From contig CM046297.1 in NCBI GenBank assembly GCA_025267735.1, positions 26,686,011 through 26,750,010 of the forward strand: a DNA stretch of 64,000 bases, given 5' to 3'. Below are positions 13,249 to 24,300 of this stretch, piece by piece (within the stretch, counting starts at the first letter, position 1; each line of letters begins with the position of its first letter). The translations under genes and the position numbers were made by a program. This DNA is from Mactra quadrangularis. Its lineage: Eukaryota; Mollusca; Bivalvia; Venerida; Mactridae. Below the pieces are notes generated by a model. It did not search any database. It had not been told where the DNA came from and saw nothing but the letters and a program-made list of their open reading frames with translations.

Positions 13249-13610
13249 GGGGATTTAGTCAGTTATCTTTCCCTGATAAAATCTGAAGCAATCCAATTGG
13301 TAAGTCGGTCCTTACAGTTGGAATCCTCGGATTTTATCATTGAATTCCTATGTAAGGATAACAAAATATTTCATCTAATATCTTTCTTATTAATTAAGAT
13401 ATTAACAGAAGTGATGAAATTCAGATAGTTCTTCACTCTAAAAATACTAAGCTTGAATTTCAAACAAATTAAATAATTTACAAAAAAGTTATTTAAGATT
13501 AATTTTCGCAAATTGACAGAGAAAAGTAAGGGTAAAATCCGAGTAATCCACCTAATTGGACCTACCTATTTAAATAGTATACTAAGGGGAAATAACTCAG
13601 TGAAGTCCCT
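13249..13610. mobile_element. MITE, GGGACTTTAGTCAG family (copy 1)
   Basis: About 360 bp. Ends are GGGGATTTAGTCAGTTATC and the inverse AAATAACTCAGTGAAGTCCC, flanked by TA on each side. The interior carries two further inverted segments (CTGATAAAATC..GAAGCAATCC, and TTAATTAAGATATTAA). Copies 2 and 3 are at 18419-18778 and 49625-49984. Confidence 0.85.
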
Positions 13611-14330
13611 TATTACAATACTGGTAGCGCTTTTCGATAAATACAATTAATGTAATTTATGTACGTTACATTTCAACAATCGTTTAGCTATATCGCGGAC
13701 ATCAGTCGTCCTATACATTGTCCCTTGACAGGTCGAGATCACTTGACCCAGGTTTTAAGAAGAACTTAGTACATACCCTGAGCCAGGGGCTGACAATTTG
13801 CGTACGTTAAACAGATGAAGAACGGAGAATAACAATACAAAATATTTCAAGGAAAAATTCTCGAAGATTCGATATTTGACGTTGTTTGTTTTCAAGTTTT
13901 ACTTTTGATACAAACTACAGCTATATCATGTACGCTATGAACTTCTGGTCAAATTGAATAAGAATTTTAACTGTACGAAGTAACTTTTTGTACTGAATTA
14001 ACCAGAAATATGTTAAACACATGTACATGCAAAACTAAGCCAATAGTTTCTTACACAACAGTAGTAATGTAATTAATGCGTTACCATATGTAAAGAAGAC
14101 ATAATTCTCAAGTGTCACAGAAAAGGCAATGAAAAGCAAATCATTGTTTATAATGTCTACTAACAGCATTAATTCCTTTTTATTAACAATCGGATAATCA
14201 ACGTATGTAAAAATTAATAGAAAACTATGAAGTAATGTCTGGTGTTTCATACCACATTTCATTCCAGTTGTATTAAGTAACACCAAATTTCAACTAACAC
14301 CGGTACGCTCTTTTTTTAACAACAATCCTT

Positions 14331-14554
14331 AAGGCCACAACAAGTTGATGATATGTTTTACGGATTATTCTAGAAAAAAATGTGGCGAGCGAGCGAAGAA
14401 AAATAAATAAAAAAAATCTTAATTCAGTTGCTTTATATAGCGGTTTGACCAAATTTTTATGAGCGAGCGAGGAAATAAAAATATATTTTTTGTAAAAACC
14501 GTCAAAATAAGGTAAGCGAATCCATAGAACATATGATAAATTTGTTGTGGCCTA
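14331..14554. mobile_element. MITE, GGCCACAACAA family (copy 1)
   Basis: The ends AAGGCCACAACAAGT and ..TTTGTTGTGGCCTAA are inverse complements. The arms contain ATCATATG and the word GAGCGAGC near both shoulders. About 224 bp with no coding capacity. Copies 2 and 3 are at 19638-19866 and 61661-61888. Confidence 0.85.
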
Positions 14555-14751
14555 ATTCATATACGACAATACTTTAGAAAGTAAAGTAAATTAAAAGAAG
14601 ATTCTAACTTTTTATTTCAGCAATATCGCAGAGGTCATGCTTCGTACTCACGTTCCCTAGCCATGCCTAGTTCTTTGAACTCAGGTTTTAACACAGCACA
14701 AAACACATACCCTCGCTAGTGACTGACACATGACAAGACGACAAATATAAC

Positions 14752-15066
14752 AAGAGCTCCGCTGGGCGGGGCATTATACGCCCGTGTGCAGTCCATGCTG
14801 TGTTCTATCTCATATGAAGTCCCTGTGACCTTGACCAATGACCCCAGGATCTCAGAATAGGTCACATCCTTAACTGGAGGGCTATCCAAAGCACAGCCAT
14901 GGTTGAGTTATCACCGACACAAAGTTTTCCCATACAAACTTCCAGTGACCTTGACCCTGGGACCTCAGAACCAAAAGTTCTCGCCCTTGACCCAAAGAGT
15001 ATTGATACATAAAATTTGGTGATCTTAGGTAAAGTTGGATTTTTTTTCTAAACGGGCGTATAAAAA
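14752..15066. repeat. Bivalve-type interspersed repeat with TGACCTTGACC motifs
   Basis: Begins near AACAAGAGCTCCGCTGGGCG, has ATTATACGCCCG near the start and CGGGCGTATAAAAAC at the end, and carries two GTGACCTTGACC motifs inside. The short terminal inverse match suggests a MITE-like element. Only one copy is seen in this window. Confidence 0.6.
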
Positions 15067-15289
15067 CGTATGTATGTACTCATCTAAAATAATAAAGTAA
15101 TGCCTAATCTGTTTCTTTAAGAGAATAATGGTTCACCAAATAAGACAATGTAGCAATCCAGTGGCAAACAAATGTTGAGCTTACCAAATGTCCTCAACCT
15201 CATGTCACACGTGGTGCTGAAAACAGACGGTTGTACTTTCATGTGACATCTACTGGCACAACCAGAAGGAAAATTAAGTAAGTACGTCC

Positions 15290-15594
15290 TTTTTTGTTGG
15301 GTTTAACACCGTAGCAACACATTGTATAGATCATATAACGGCGGTCAGTCAACCTACTCACTGTTCCTGGAAAAGCTAAATCTCTGGATTTAGCTGTTAA
15401 CCAACTACTAGGCGCATACTTTCGTCAGTGACTGACAACTGCCCTGCATGATTAAGAATTATTGGTAGGAGGGAGAATGGCCGGTGAAAAAAATTCATGA
15501 CAAAGCTCGACAAAAGTATGCCCGTCTGGGAATCAAACCCACTACCCTTCGATCAGTAGACTTGCGTGCTACCAAATGAGCTATCCGGGCGGCT
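15290..15594 (-). mobile_element. tRNA-derived SINE, complete (minus orientation)
   Basis: On the minus strand the head at 15594-15525 reads like a tRNA. It has an A-box-like TAGCTCATTTGGTAGC and a B-box-like GGTTTGATTCCC, followed by a body shared with the 11425 copy and the tail GGTGTTAAACCCAACAAAAA. The tRNA fold is too decayed, and too clearly part of a longer repeat, to be a working tRNA gene. Confidence 0.85.
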
Positions 15595-16299
15595 AAATAC
15601 TTCCTCAAAGAAGTGTGTCAACCAAAATACAATATTCAGATTAATGTATCATATTAAAACCATTTCCCTTATTTCAGCAGATTCATCATGTATATACGTG
15701 CTAAGAATGTCTGAATAGTAATTTGTATTGGAGTCTTGGACGTAACTACTAATACATTCATTGAGATCAATTTGTACGTATTGCCTTTTAATTAGACCTT
15801 GCCAAATCTGATGTAGACGCTCACTAATTGGAAACTATTGAGATGTCACTGGTATTAAATCAAGTATATAAGATATATCGTGATGGACGTGAAAGTGTCA
15901 AGGACAATACCTTTCTACAGTCTGGTCATAATTTACTATATTTTCATCGTCTCTCAAGAGACCATATTAGCTGACAACCAGTAAAAAATAAGTTTCTATT
16001 AACGCTAACTAGCTATCACACAAATTTATTCATTTAATCTAACGTAAGTACTATAGACTTTGAAAAACTAATTTAATGATGATAGGGTATTTCTTCTCAC
16101 CATTTATATCACATTTTATTTAGCATATTAGTACACGTATTCATGTGGCCAAAAAAGAAATATCAAAGTACTGAAAGCACACCTGGACAAAGTATTGACA
16201 CATACCGCCATTAATATTTACACTTGTATTTCCATTCTGATGCAATACATTACTTATACCATTTTAGCACAAGTTCTTTCAATAAAAGTGTAACACTTT

Positions 16300-16430
16300 C
16301 GAGCCCACTTCCTGGTCTTTCAGCACCCAGCCAGTTGGTTGTAACATTTTGCTAGAAACAACGAGGTAGTAGTACCAACGCATAGCTGACTTTCAAGCCC
16401 CAAATCGGTACCACTCAACAACGCACGCTT
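16300..16430. repeat. SINE fragment (GAGCCCACTTCCTGGTC type)
   Basis: Shares the CACTTTCGAG..CTTCCTGGTC..CAGC block with 31425-31560 and 44025-44170. All three look like pieces of one tRNA-headed repeat family. No full-length copy is present here. Confidence 0.5.
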
Positions 16431-16587
16431 CATATCGTAATGCTATTCCATCAAAAAAAATATTTATGAAGTCGAAAAAGTAGATAAGTAAATTTATGAT
16501 TTATATTTATATTTAGACGAAGTGCTAGATTTTGCACAAAGGTGGGAAATATGAACAAGGGATAATAGTTTATTACTTGTAGGAGCA

Positions 16588-16790
16588 GTGATCCAGTGGT
16601 AGGACGCGTGCTTAGGGATCGAGAGGTCTGGGGTTCGATCACCAATAGGGGCACTGCTAATTTCCTTGAACAAAAATTAACCTACAATTGTTTCACTCCA
16701 ACCAGGCCTGGGGTAAATCTGTACAGTGAGGAATCGCCTGCCTGAAGGTGATTTCAATGATCATGAAATATCGTACAAGATTGTAAAGTC
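16588..16790 (+). mobile_element. tRNA-headed SINE
   Basis: A tRNA-like head carries GATCCAGTGGTAGGACG (A-box-like) and GGGGTTCGATCAC (B-box-like). It is followed by non-tRNA sequence with CCAACCAGGCCTGGGGTAAA. Position and decay argue for a SINE rather than a tRNA gene. Confidence 0.65.
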
Positions 16791-16909
16791 AGCTGAACAT
16801 GTATATGGGAGCAGACATTTAAACCGCACTTTAACTTTTTAACGTTTAACTTTAAATGATATACATGTACATGTAAATACATTCATCGTGTTCACAGTGT
16901 TTTGATTTA

Positions 16910-17267
16910 TTAAAGGTACTAGTTCACAGATTTGTTTTTTTTATTTCAAAATACCATTCATTGTCTGTAAGTGTGTCAAAAACTTAATTTTTATCATTTT
17001 AAGACAAACTGACCTATATGTTGCAAGATATATACAATAAAATATACAATAAAGGTCTAAAAAATGCACTAAAAGTGTCTATATCGTGACATACGGGGTA
17101 GATATTTACGACATGAAACACCATCATTTATAGTTGTATGTCAATTTGCACTAAAATTTTCATTATCAGAACACTATTTTCCTGCTTCCAAAAATATTTC
17201 CATACAATTTTGACAGTTTTAGAAAAAGTTGATATTCAAGTTGAAATCTGTGAATTAGAACATTTAA
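16910..17267. mobile_element. TTAA-ended MITE, family 1 (copy 5)
   Basis: Starts TTAAAGGTACTAGTTCACAG and ends GTGAATTAGAACATTTAA. The interior matches the copies at 562 and 1921, including a CGTGACATACGGGGTAGA block. This copy lies outside the segmental duplication, which shows that the family is dispersed. Confidence 0.8.
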
Positions 17268-18137
17268 ATGTAAAACTTGTACAGAATATCAAATGGACTG
17301 TGTGCAATTGACTGAATGAATAGTTAACGACCATAAATCATATTTTAACAATATCTTTACACAAGTACGCTCAGTTCCTTTGATATCTATAATGAGTACT
17401 GTTTTCACATTTCGTTGAAGTCATTGTCTTAAATCGGGCGATAGAAATTAAATACCATACATGTTCAATAGAATTTGGGTCGGCGTTCTAAAAAGCAATG
17501 AAATTGATACACTTTAAAGGTTTTAAAACATTTCTTTACTTTTGATGTCAATGGTCATTTAAATAGATAAAATAACCAAATGGAATCATAATTCTGACGT
17601 AAGCAAAGGCAATATTAGTTTACCAAAGACGTTAATGTTGAAGCGAAATGCATGGAAGTTTTGTATATATTACTGTTTTACTACAGTGTCGTCGTTGTTT
17701 TATTTATAATACGTAATTCATATTGTTATTTTGTGGATATTTGAGCTAGTGTATGTGCATTTTTTTTTTAATATAATTAATTTATATCTCGATTCTGGTA
17801 AAAAAATTGATCAGTTCAGCAATGCATTATCATGCCTTTCGATTGTTCAGCGTTAATTTCAGTTGTGAGGTTAATTTGTTGTTTTTTGTGGACGTGTAAC
17901 AATTTGCATGGTTATCTTTGAAATAAATTAAAAATCAAACGGACCCTTTTATTGCCAGTCACAGTATAAAAGTGAAAAAGACGAAAAAAAGAACTAAAAA
18001 TGCTCGTAAATAAAAAAACGGTTTCTTTAATCAATTTATGTAACTTGTTACTAACTTTAACTTTTGCAGCAAATGTTGTATAATGTGATTATGTTATTGT
18101 AACCTGATAATCAAATTTCGGATATCACAAGCTGAAA

Positions 18138-18387
18138 ATGGCGACAGCAACAAGCAAGTTAAAAAGAAATTCTATAAACGAACCGCGCCTATCAACAATT
18201 AAACCTCCAAGTAGGGCGGCTGATGGAACAGCCAAGTTTTTATTAAAATGGCCGACAAGATGTTTAGACCATGAAGAAATAATATCAAGATATTGTTTAG
18301 ATCATGACCAACTTGTATGTGATGTTTGTTCAATGACTGCACATAATAAATGTGGAACAGTGCTAGATTTAGACGAAGCCTCGAAAG
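18138..18387 (+). CDS. B-box gene exon 1 (start codon, B-box)
   Basis: Begins ATGGCGACAGCA and ends ..TCGAAAG before the donor GTAAAA. It encodes residues 1-83 and the first base of Gly84. A basic, Pro/Ser-containing N-terminus of about 40 residues precedes the B-box. A MITE starts only 31 bp after the donor, and unspliced reading stops inside that element. Confidence 0.9.
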
Positions 18388-21300
18388 GTAAAATATTTGG
18401 TTTATCGCTCAACAATAAGGGACTTTAGTCAGTTATCTTTCTCTGATAAAATCTGAAGCAATCCAATTGGAAAGTAGGTCCTTAAAGTTGGAATTCTCGG
18501 ATTTTATCCTTGAATTCCTTTGTAAGGATAACAAAACTTCATCTAATATCTTTCTTGATTGTTAATGAAGATATTAACAGAATTGATGAAATAGATAGTT
18601 TTTTACCTTAAAAATACGTAGCTTGAATTTCAAACAAATTAAATGATTTACAAAAAAGTTATAAAAGATTAATTTTGGCAAATTGACATTGAAAATAAGG
18701 GTAAAATCCGAGTAATCCAACTAATTGGACCTACATATTTGAAGAGTATACAAGGGGAAATAACTGACTAAAGTTCCTTCATTATACGAGAATTCACATA
18801 AAGCTCGTTTAGGATAACATGAGACATTGTTTACATAGAATATCGTTTAGATTTGTCTCAAGTTATCATAAACGACCTATACAGTGCCATCTAGATAGTT
18901 ACCTTAACATTTAAATTTTAAACTTTTGTTTGTTTTTGGAAATACCTTTAGAGAAATTAAAACACATCTTAAGATACATGTACATGTAAAACAATTACGA
19001 TTGCATAAAGAATCATTATTCAACTTTTCAAATGTTACAATCAATTAAACTATCTTAATTCGTTATAGCATCTGAGATAAAAAATAACAGCATTAAAGTA
19101 AAACTTGCTATTTAACAAGTTTTAAGTTTTAATTATACTTAAGAAATTAAAAACATATATTTGTAGATATATGAACATTTATAACAATTACAAATGTGTC
19201 AAGTATCATTACTTCCCCTTTCAAATGTTATAATCTATTATAACTAACAAAATGCGTAAATATATGGTGGCATATTTCTGCCATCAGATAACCACATGAC
19301 TAACTAGTTAACTAAGTGGTTTACTAGTTACCGTAACAAGTTAATCTCTTAATTAACTAGTTAGTTATGTGGTCATCTGATGACAGAGATATGCCACCAT
19401 ATAAATACATATGTACGGTGGCATATTTCTGTCACCAGATAACCAAAAACTAACACGTTTTAAGTGGTTAACTAATTACGTAACTAGTTAACCAGATAAT
19501 TAACTAGTTAAAAAGTGGTTAAATTAGTTACTAAACTATCTTTTTAATAAATAAAAGATCATAACAGAAAATAAATGCAAGTTAGTGCCTAACACTGTTA
19601 TACTTGTATTATTCATTTATTGTTTCACTTTGATGTAAGGCCACAACAAGTAGATCATATGTTCTATGGATTCGCTCGCACCTTAATTTGGATGTTTTTT
19701 ACAAAAAAAATATTTTCATTTCCTTGCTTGCTCGCTCATAAAAATTTGGTCAAACCGCTATATAAAGCAACTGAATAACTATTTTTAAAAGAATTTCTTC
19801 GCTCGCTCACCCAATTATTTCCACAAAAAATCCGTAAAACATATCATCAACTTTGTTGTGGCCTTATGTGATTAACTAGTTACGTAACTTAATAATTAGT
19901 ACTTAACTATTCCAGGGATTCGAGCCAGTCGAGATGTTACACTTATGGAAGCAGGAATACAGAAATTGCTAGACAAGTATGATAAACTAAACAAGGACCA
20001 AACAGAGAAATTAATCCTGATTCAACAACAAGAGAAGGAATTTATACGTTCAGTCAAAGAGTTTCGTAGAGATCTGAACGCCATGTTAGACCGCCTAGAA
20101 CATGCTGTTTTAGCAAAGAAAGATAACTACGTTACTACAAGACGGGACTCTGTTAAAGGTATTACCTCCCCTTTTAAACATATTTTATACAGCTTCTAGC
20201 GCCGTGTTGACACAATTTGGGTTATTTTTACAGGTTAGTTCACCTAATGGACCCTTGTCTATAACAAGTACTCACTTATCCATTCACAAGGCCGATAACT
20301 ACTTCATATACCTTATTAATGGAGGAAAATTGACATTAGTGTCAATTTTTAGTAAAAGGTATAACCACCCGGATAGGATTCGAACCCGTTTTTCCTTCGT
20401 GACACTAGATTCAAAATGCCAGAGCACTGCCAACAGCACTTTAGAAACAGGTTCAACAAACATATAATGAAATGTAATGTTTCGAGCTCAAAGCCATATT
20501 TCGACGTTCTGATGTCCAATTTAAAGTTCTCTAAAGGGGCCTAGATCTGTGGACCCAGTGTTGATCCTTGAACTAAGCACATAGCCTCGTCAGTGACTGA
20601 AAACTGCTCAATTTGATATACATGTAGTCGTACAATATAGGCAATAGAATGGCCGTAAATTATATTTCTCGTACTTTCTTTTTTGCTCACAGTTCGATCT
20701 TTTTTTCCAACATTATTTTTAAAAAAAACCATATAACAGCATGCTTAACAATGGAAAACAACAAAATTGTTTTGATTTAGCACAAGATTTAAAATATATT
20801 GTACTTACGGGGGACTGCAATAGCTCCATTTTCACACACAATACCTGAATGAAATAATTTCTTATCTAAATTTTAGAAGTTTCGTACTGTACATGCTCTG
20901 CTGTTTGAATCCTCTCTATAATTATTTTTAAAATCCACACTTTGTAAAACTTCAATTTCGTAAAAGTGCCCATTTTGTTTTGATAGAATGACACAAATTT
21001 TGTAAAAATCCATAATTTTGGTACGGATCCACAAGTTCGATTCAAAATCTCATATTTTGTTAAAATCCACAAAGGTTTAAAAATCCTGTGAAAATCCACA
21101 TTTCGTTTTAAATCCATAATTAAAAAACACAAACTAAAATAATATATAGTTTATAAATTCATTTTGCTTGTTAAAACTTTACACTTTAAAATAAACATCG
21201 ATGACTCGTGTGTATACAAACGCATATTAAAGACAATATTGCGATCTATTTCAGTCAAAATTAATTTTGTCGCACGTGCGTACCGTGCTGCACGTGAACT

Positions 21301-24300
21301 TCTGTGTAGCGATAACATAAACTTAACGCTTGACTGACGATGTTTAAAATGAGGGCGTTCAACATTTTCGGCTTTTTAAACTTTTTAATAATATTGTGTT
21401 GCATATAAACATGATATTGTTCGTTTTTTCTCAACTGTCAAAGCATGAATAATTTCACGGTGAATGATTACATACTATCTCAATATCACGAGTGTTAGAC
21501 AAAGAGCACGGTGTCACCGTGAAATTATTCATGCTTTGACAGTTGAGAAAAAACGAACAATAAATATAGTTGATAAATATCAAATTGGCCCTTAATTATA
21601 GTCCATTTCTTCTCAACTGTCAAAGTTTGAATAATTTCACGGTAAATGGTTACACACTTTCTCAATACCACGCTAACTTAGGCTATGCCATTCCGGAATT
21701 TTGTTAAGCGTCCGCGTGCGCATAGGTTTTAGAGTCCTCAATCTATAAAAAAAATTGGTGAATTTTTCTTAAATAATTCTGTTTTTTTTCGTGATTTGAT
21801 AACTGATTTATCTCAGGAATTACTGATAGTTCATTGTTTCTGTGTAATTGAAAAATGAAAATGTACATGTGTCTGTTGTATATACTTATTTATAGAATTA
21901 CTTTAATCTTACATTAACGTCAAAAACATTCATGTACTACCAAGTACTTATTTGTGTGAATACTTGCAGAAATGGATATGTGTTTTCGTTTTCAATTTAT
22001 GAGTTTTTGTGAAGAAGTACCTAGGTTTGTCAAACTTGAGTTGACCCTTAACGAAATTCCAATTTGGCATGGCCTTATTATATACATGGTAACCTCATTC
22101 AAATGTCACGGGAAGCAACCGTGGTTTTGTATCCTAGACTAGATTGTCTCCCTTGTATATATATTTATACGTAGATACTCTTTTGTATATATTTCAATTG
22201 AATGCCCTAAGGGCATAAATATAATCTCTTTTAAATATTCTGCATAGAATATAAGAGGGGAAAAGGGAAGTTCTATTAATTTTGAAATATTAATCTAATG
22301 AGTTATTTAAGTCCTTGATTGACATAAAAATTGTGTGACTTGTAGAATTATTAACATTGAACATACCATCCTGATGCTACTTGTATTAAAGTCAAATTGA
22401 ATTTAATAGACATGGTAATCTAAAAAGTTCGTAAACCGTTGAATAGTTTTTTATCTGTAGTACAAAACATGACACCACACAATGAAGGATTGTACTTTTG
22501 ACGTTCAGTCAAATATACTACCAAGCGTTTGCCATCTTTTGGTGAAGCATTTAATGGCTCAGGTCGTTCCAAAACACCACGCCAATCCTTTCTCATACAG
22601 AGTAGGGAAATAGGGCATGGTTACCAGAGCTGTCGATGTTTTGCTGGGGGTTGTGCTTATGCTGTTGTTTTTCGTTTGTCTTCGTGAGAAGGCGAACAAC
22701 CTGCATGAGTCGTGCATAAGGTCGCACGATCATGTCGCGCTGCCCTATCTACCCCTCTGAATATCTAAGTATGAACATTTAGTAAAATTAAGCGCCACTG
22801 TAGGCAACATGATTTAGGCAACACCACGTTTAAATAAACTTTGGCTTTATATCAAATAAAATCTATTCATTATGTCTTATTTTACTCAAAGAATCATTTT
22901 GGTTAAAAAGTAACTTTATCTACAAACTTTTTAGGAAACTTGTAAAGACCAAAATTTATTTAAAAAAATGAAAATAGACATGAAATAATTATGACTAAAT
23001 CGTTTGTAGATAAAGTTATTCAATTAACCAAAATTACTCTTTCAGTGAAACAAGGCAAAATGAATTTTTAATATAGAGCCAAAGTAAATTTAAAAAGTGG
23101 TGTTAAATTTTACTAAATGTTTTCTACTAAGAAAGGGTAGACAGGTTCATGCGCCATGATCTTGCGACTTTATGTACCACTCATGCAGGATGTTCGGTTT
23201 CTCACGAAGACAAACGAAAACAACAGCGTAAGCACAACCCTCGTCACAACATAAGCAGCTCTTGTAACCATACATTTCCTCCATCTTTGTATGAATAAGG
23301 ATTGGTGTGATGTTATGGAATGACCAGCGTTATGAACGCTTTTTGAGAATCTAAAGTAATTGAGATATTTAATATGTAAAATATGTGTGCTTTTGTTTTC
23401 AGATTGTGTGTTTTGTGAATAGGTACTTAGGTTTGTCAAACTTGAGTTGACGCTTAACAGAATTCCAATTTGGCATGGCCTTATATATAAACTACAGTAT
23501 TTCTGTGCTCATGTTCAAGAAAAATCAGGCCTAATTCTTTTTTTACTGGGTTTAACGCCGTGTCAATACAATTTAGGTCATTTTTGGCGTTAAGCGCACC
23601 TAACCTAGCTTTCCTGGACCCTTGTCTATAACCAGTACTCACCTAGCTACCCTTCCACAAGGCTGGAAACTTCTCCATATTATCTAATCAATGGCGGAAA
23701 ATTGACATAATTGTAAAATTTCATGGTAGGGTATGAACTCCCTGGGTGGGATTCGAACTCGCACCCCCTTCGTGACACGAGATTGCAAATCCCGGTGCGC
23801 TACCAACTGCGCTATCAACCAAAGTTCAAGCCTAAATCTCTGTCAATTTTTTATCTCATACCCTCCAAGTTACTGACTAATGTCTCACTTGTTACAAAGG
23901 TAAGCGGAAGAATGGCCATAGAAAATATTTCATGATTCCAACAACTCTATGGTGCGCATGTGATGCTCGGGATCGAACCCTAGACCCCTGAGTACAGAGT
24001 TTACAGACTCCTATATTAAAAACGATTGATAGATAGTAATAATATGGACCAATAAGAGCGTGTCTGATTAACACGTGATCAAGTTACGGTGTAGTTACCC
24101 ACATGCAGGAGAATGGGATCAGAGGCGGAGTTTTATTCTAGCTTTCAGAGAGATTAGGCTTTAGCCCTAGCGTAATCAAGTTAAACATAATTGAATAATA
24201 ATTAAATAATATGTTATGAATTAGCACAATTGGTAAGATTCTATGCATCCTGTCAGTGACAGACGTGTGATAATGATAGTGGCACAAGTCGCTCTATCAA

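Noticed and set aside
15525..15594. tRNA gene on the minus strand (also 23745-23821, 43346-43420, 43724-43790, 16588-16655)
   Set aside because: The A and B boxes are present but each is the head of a longer SINE with body and tail, and the stems do not pair well enough for a functional tRNA.
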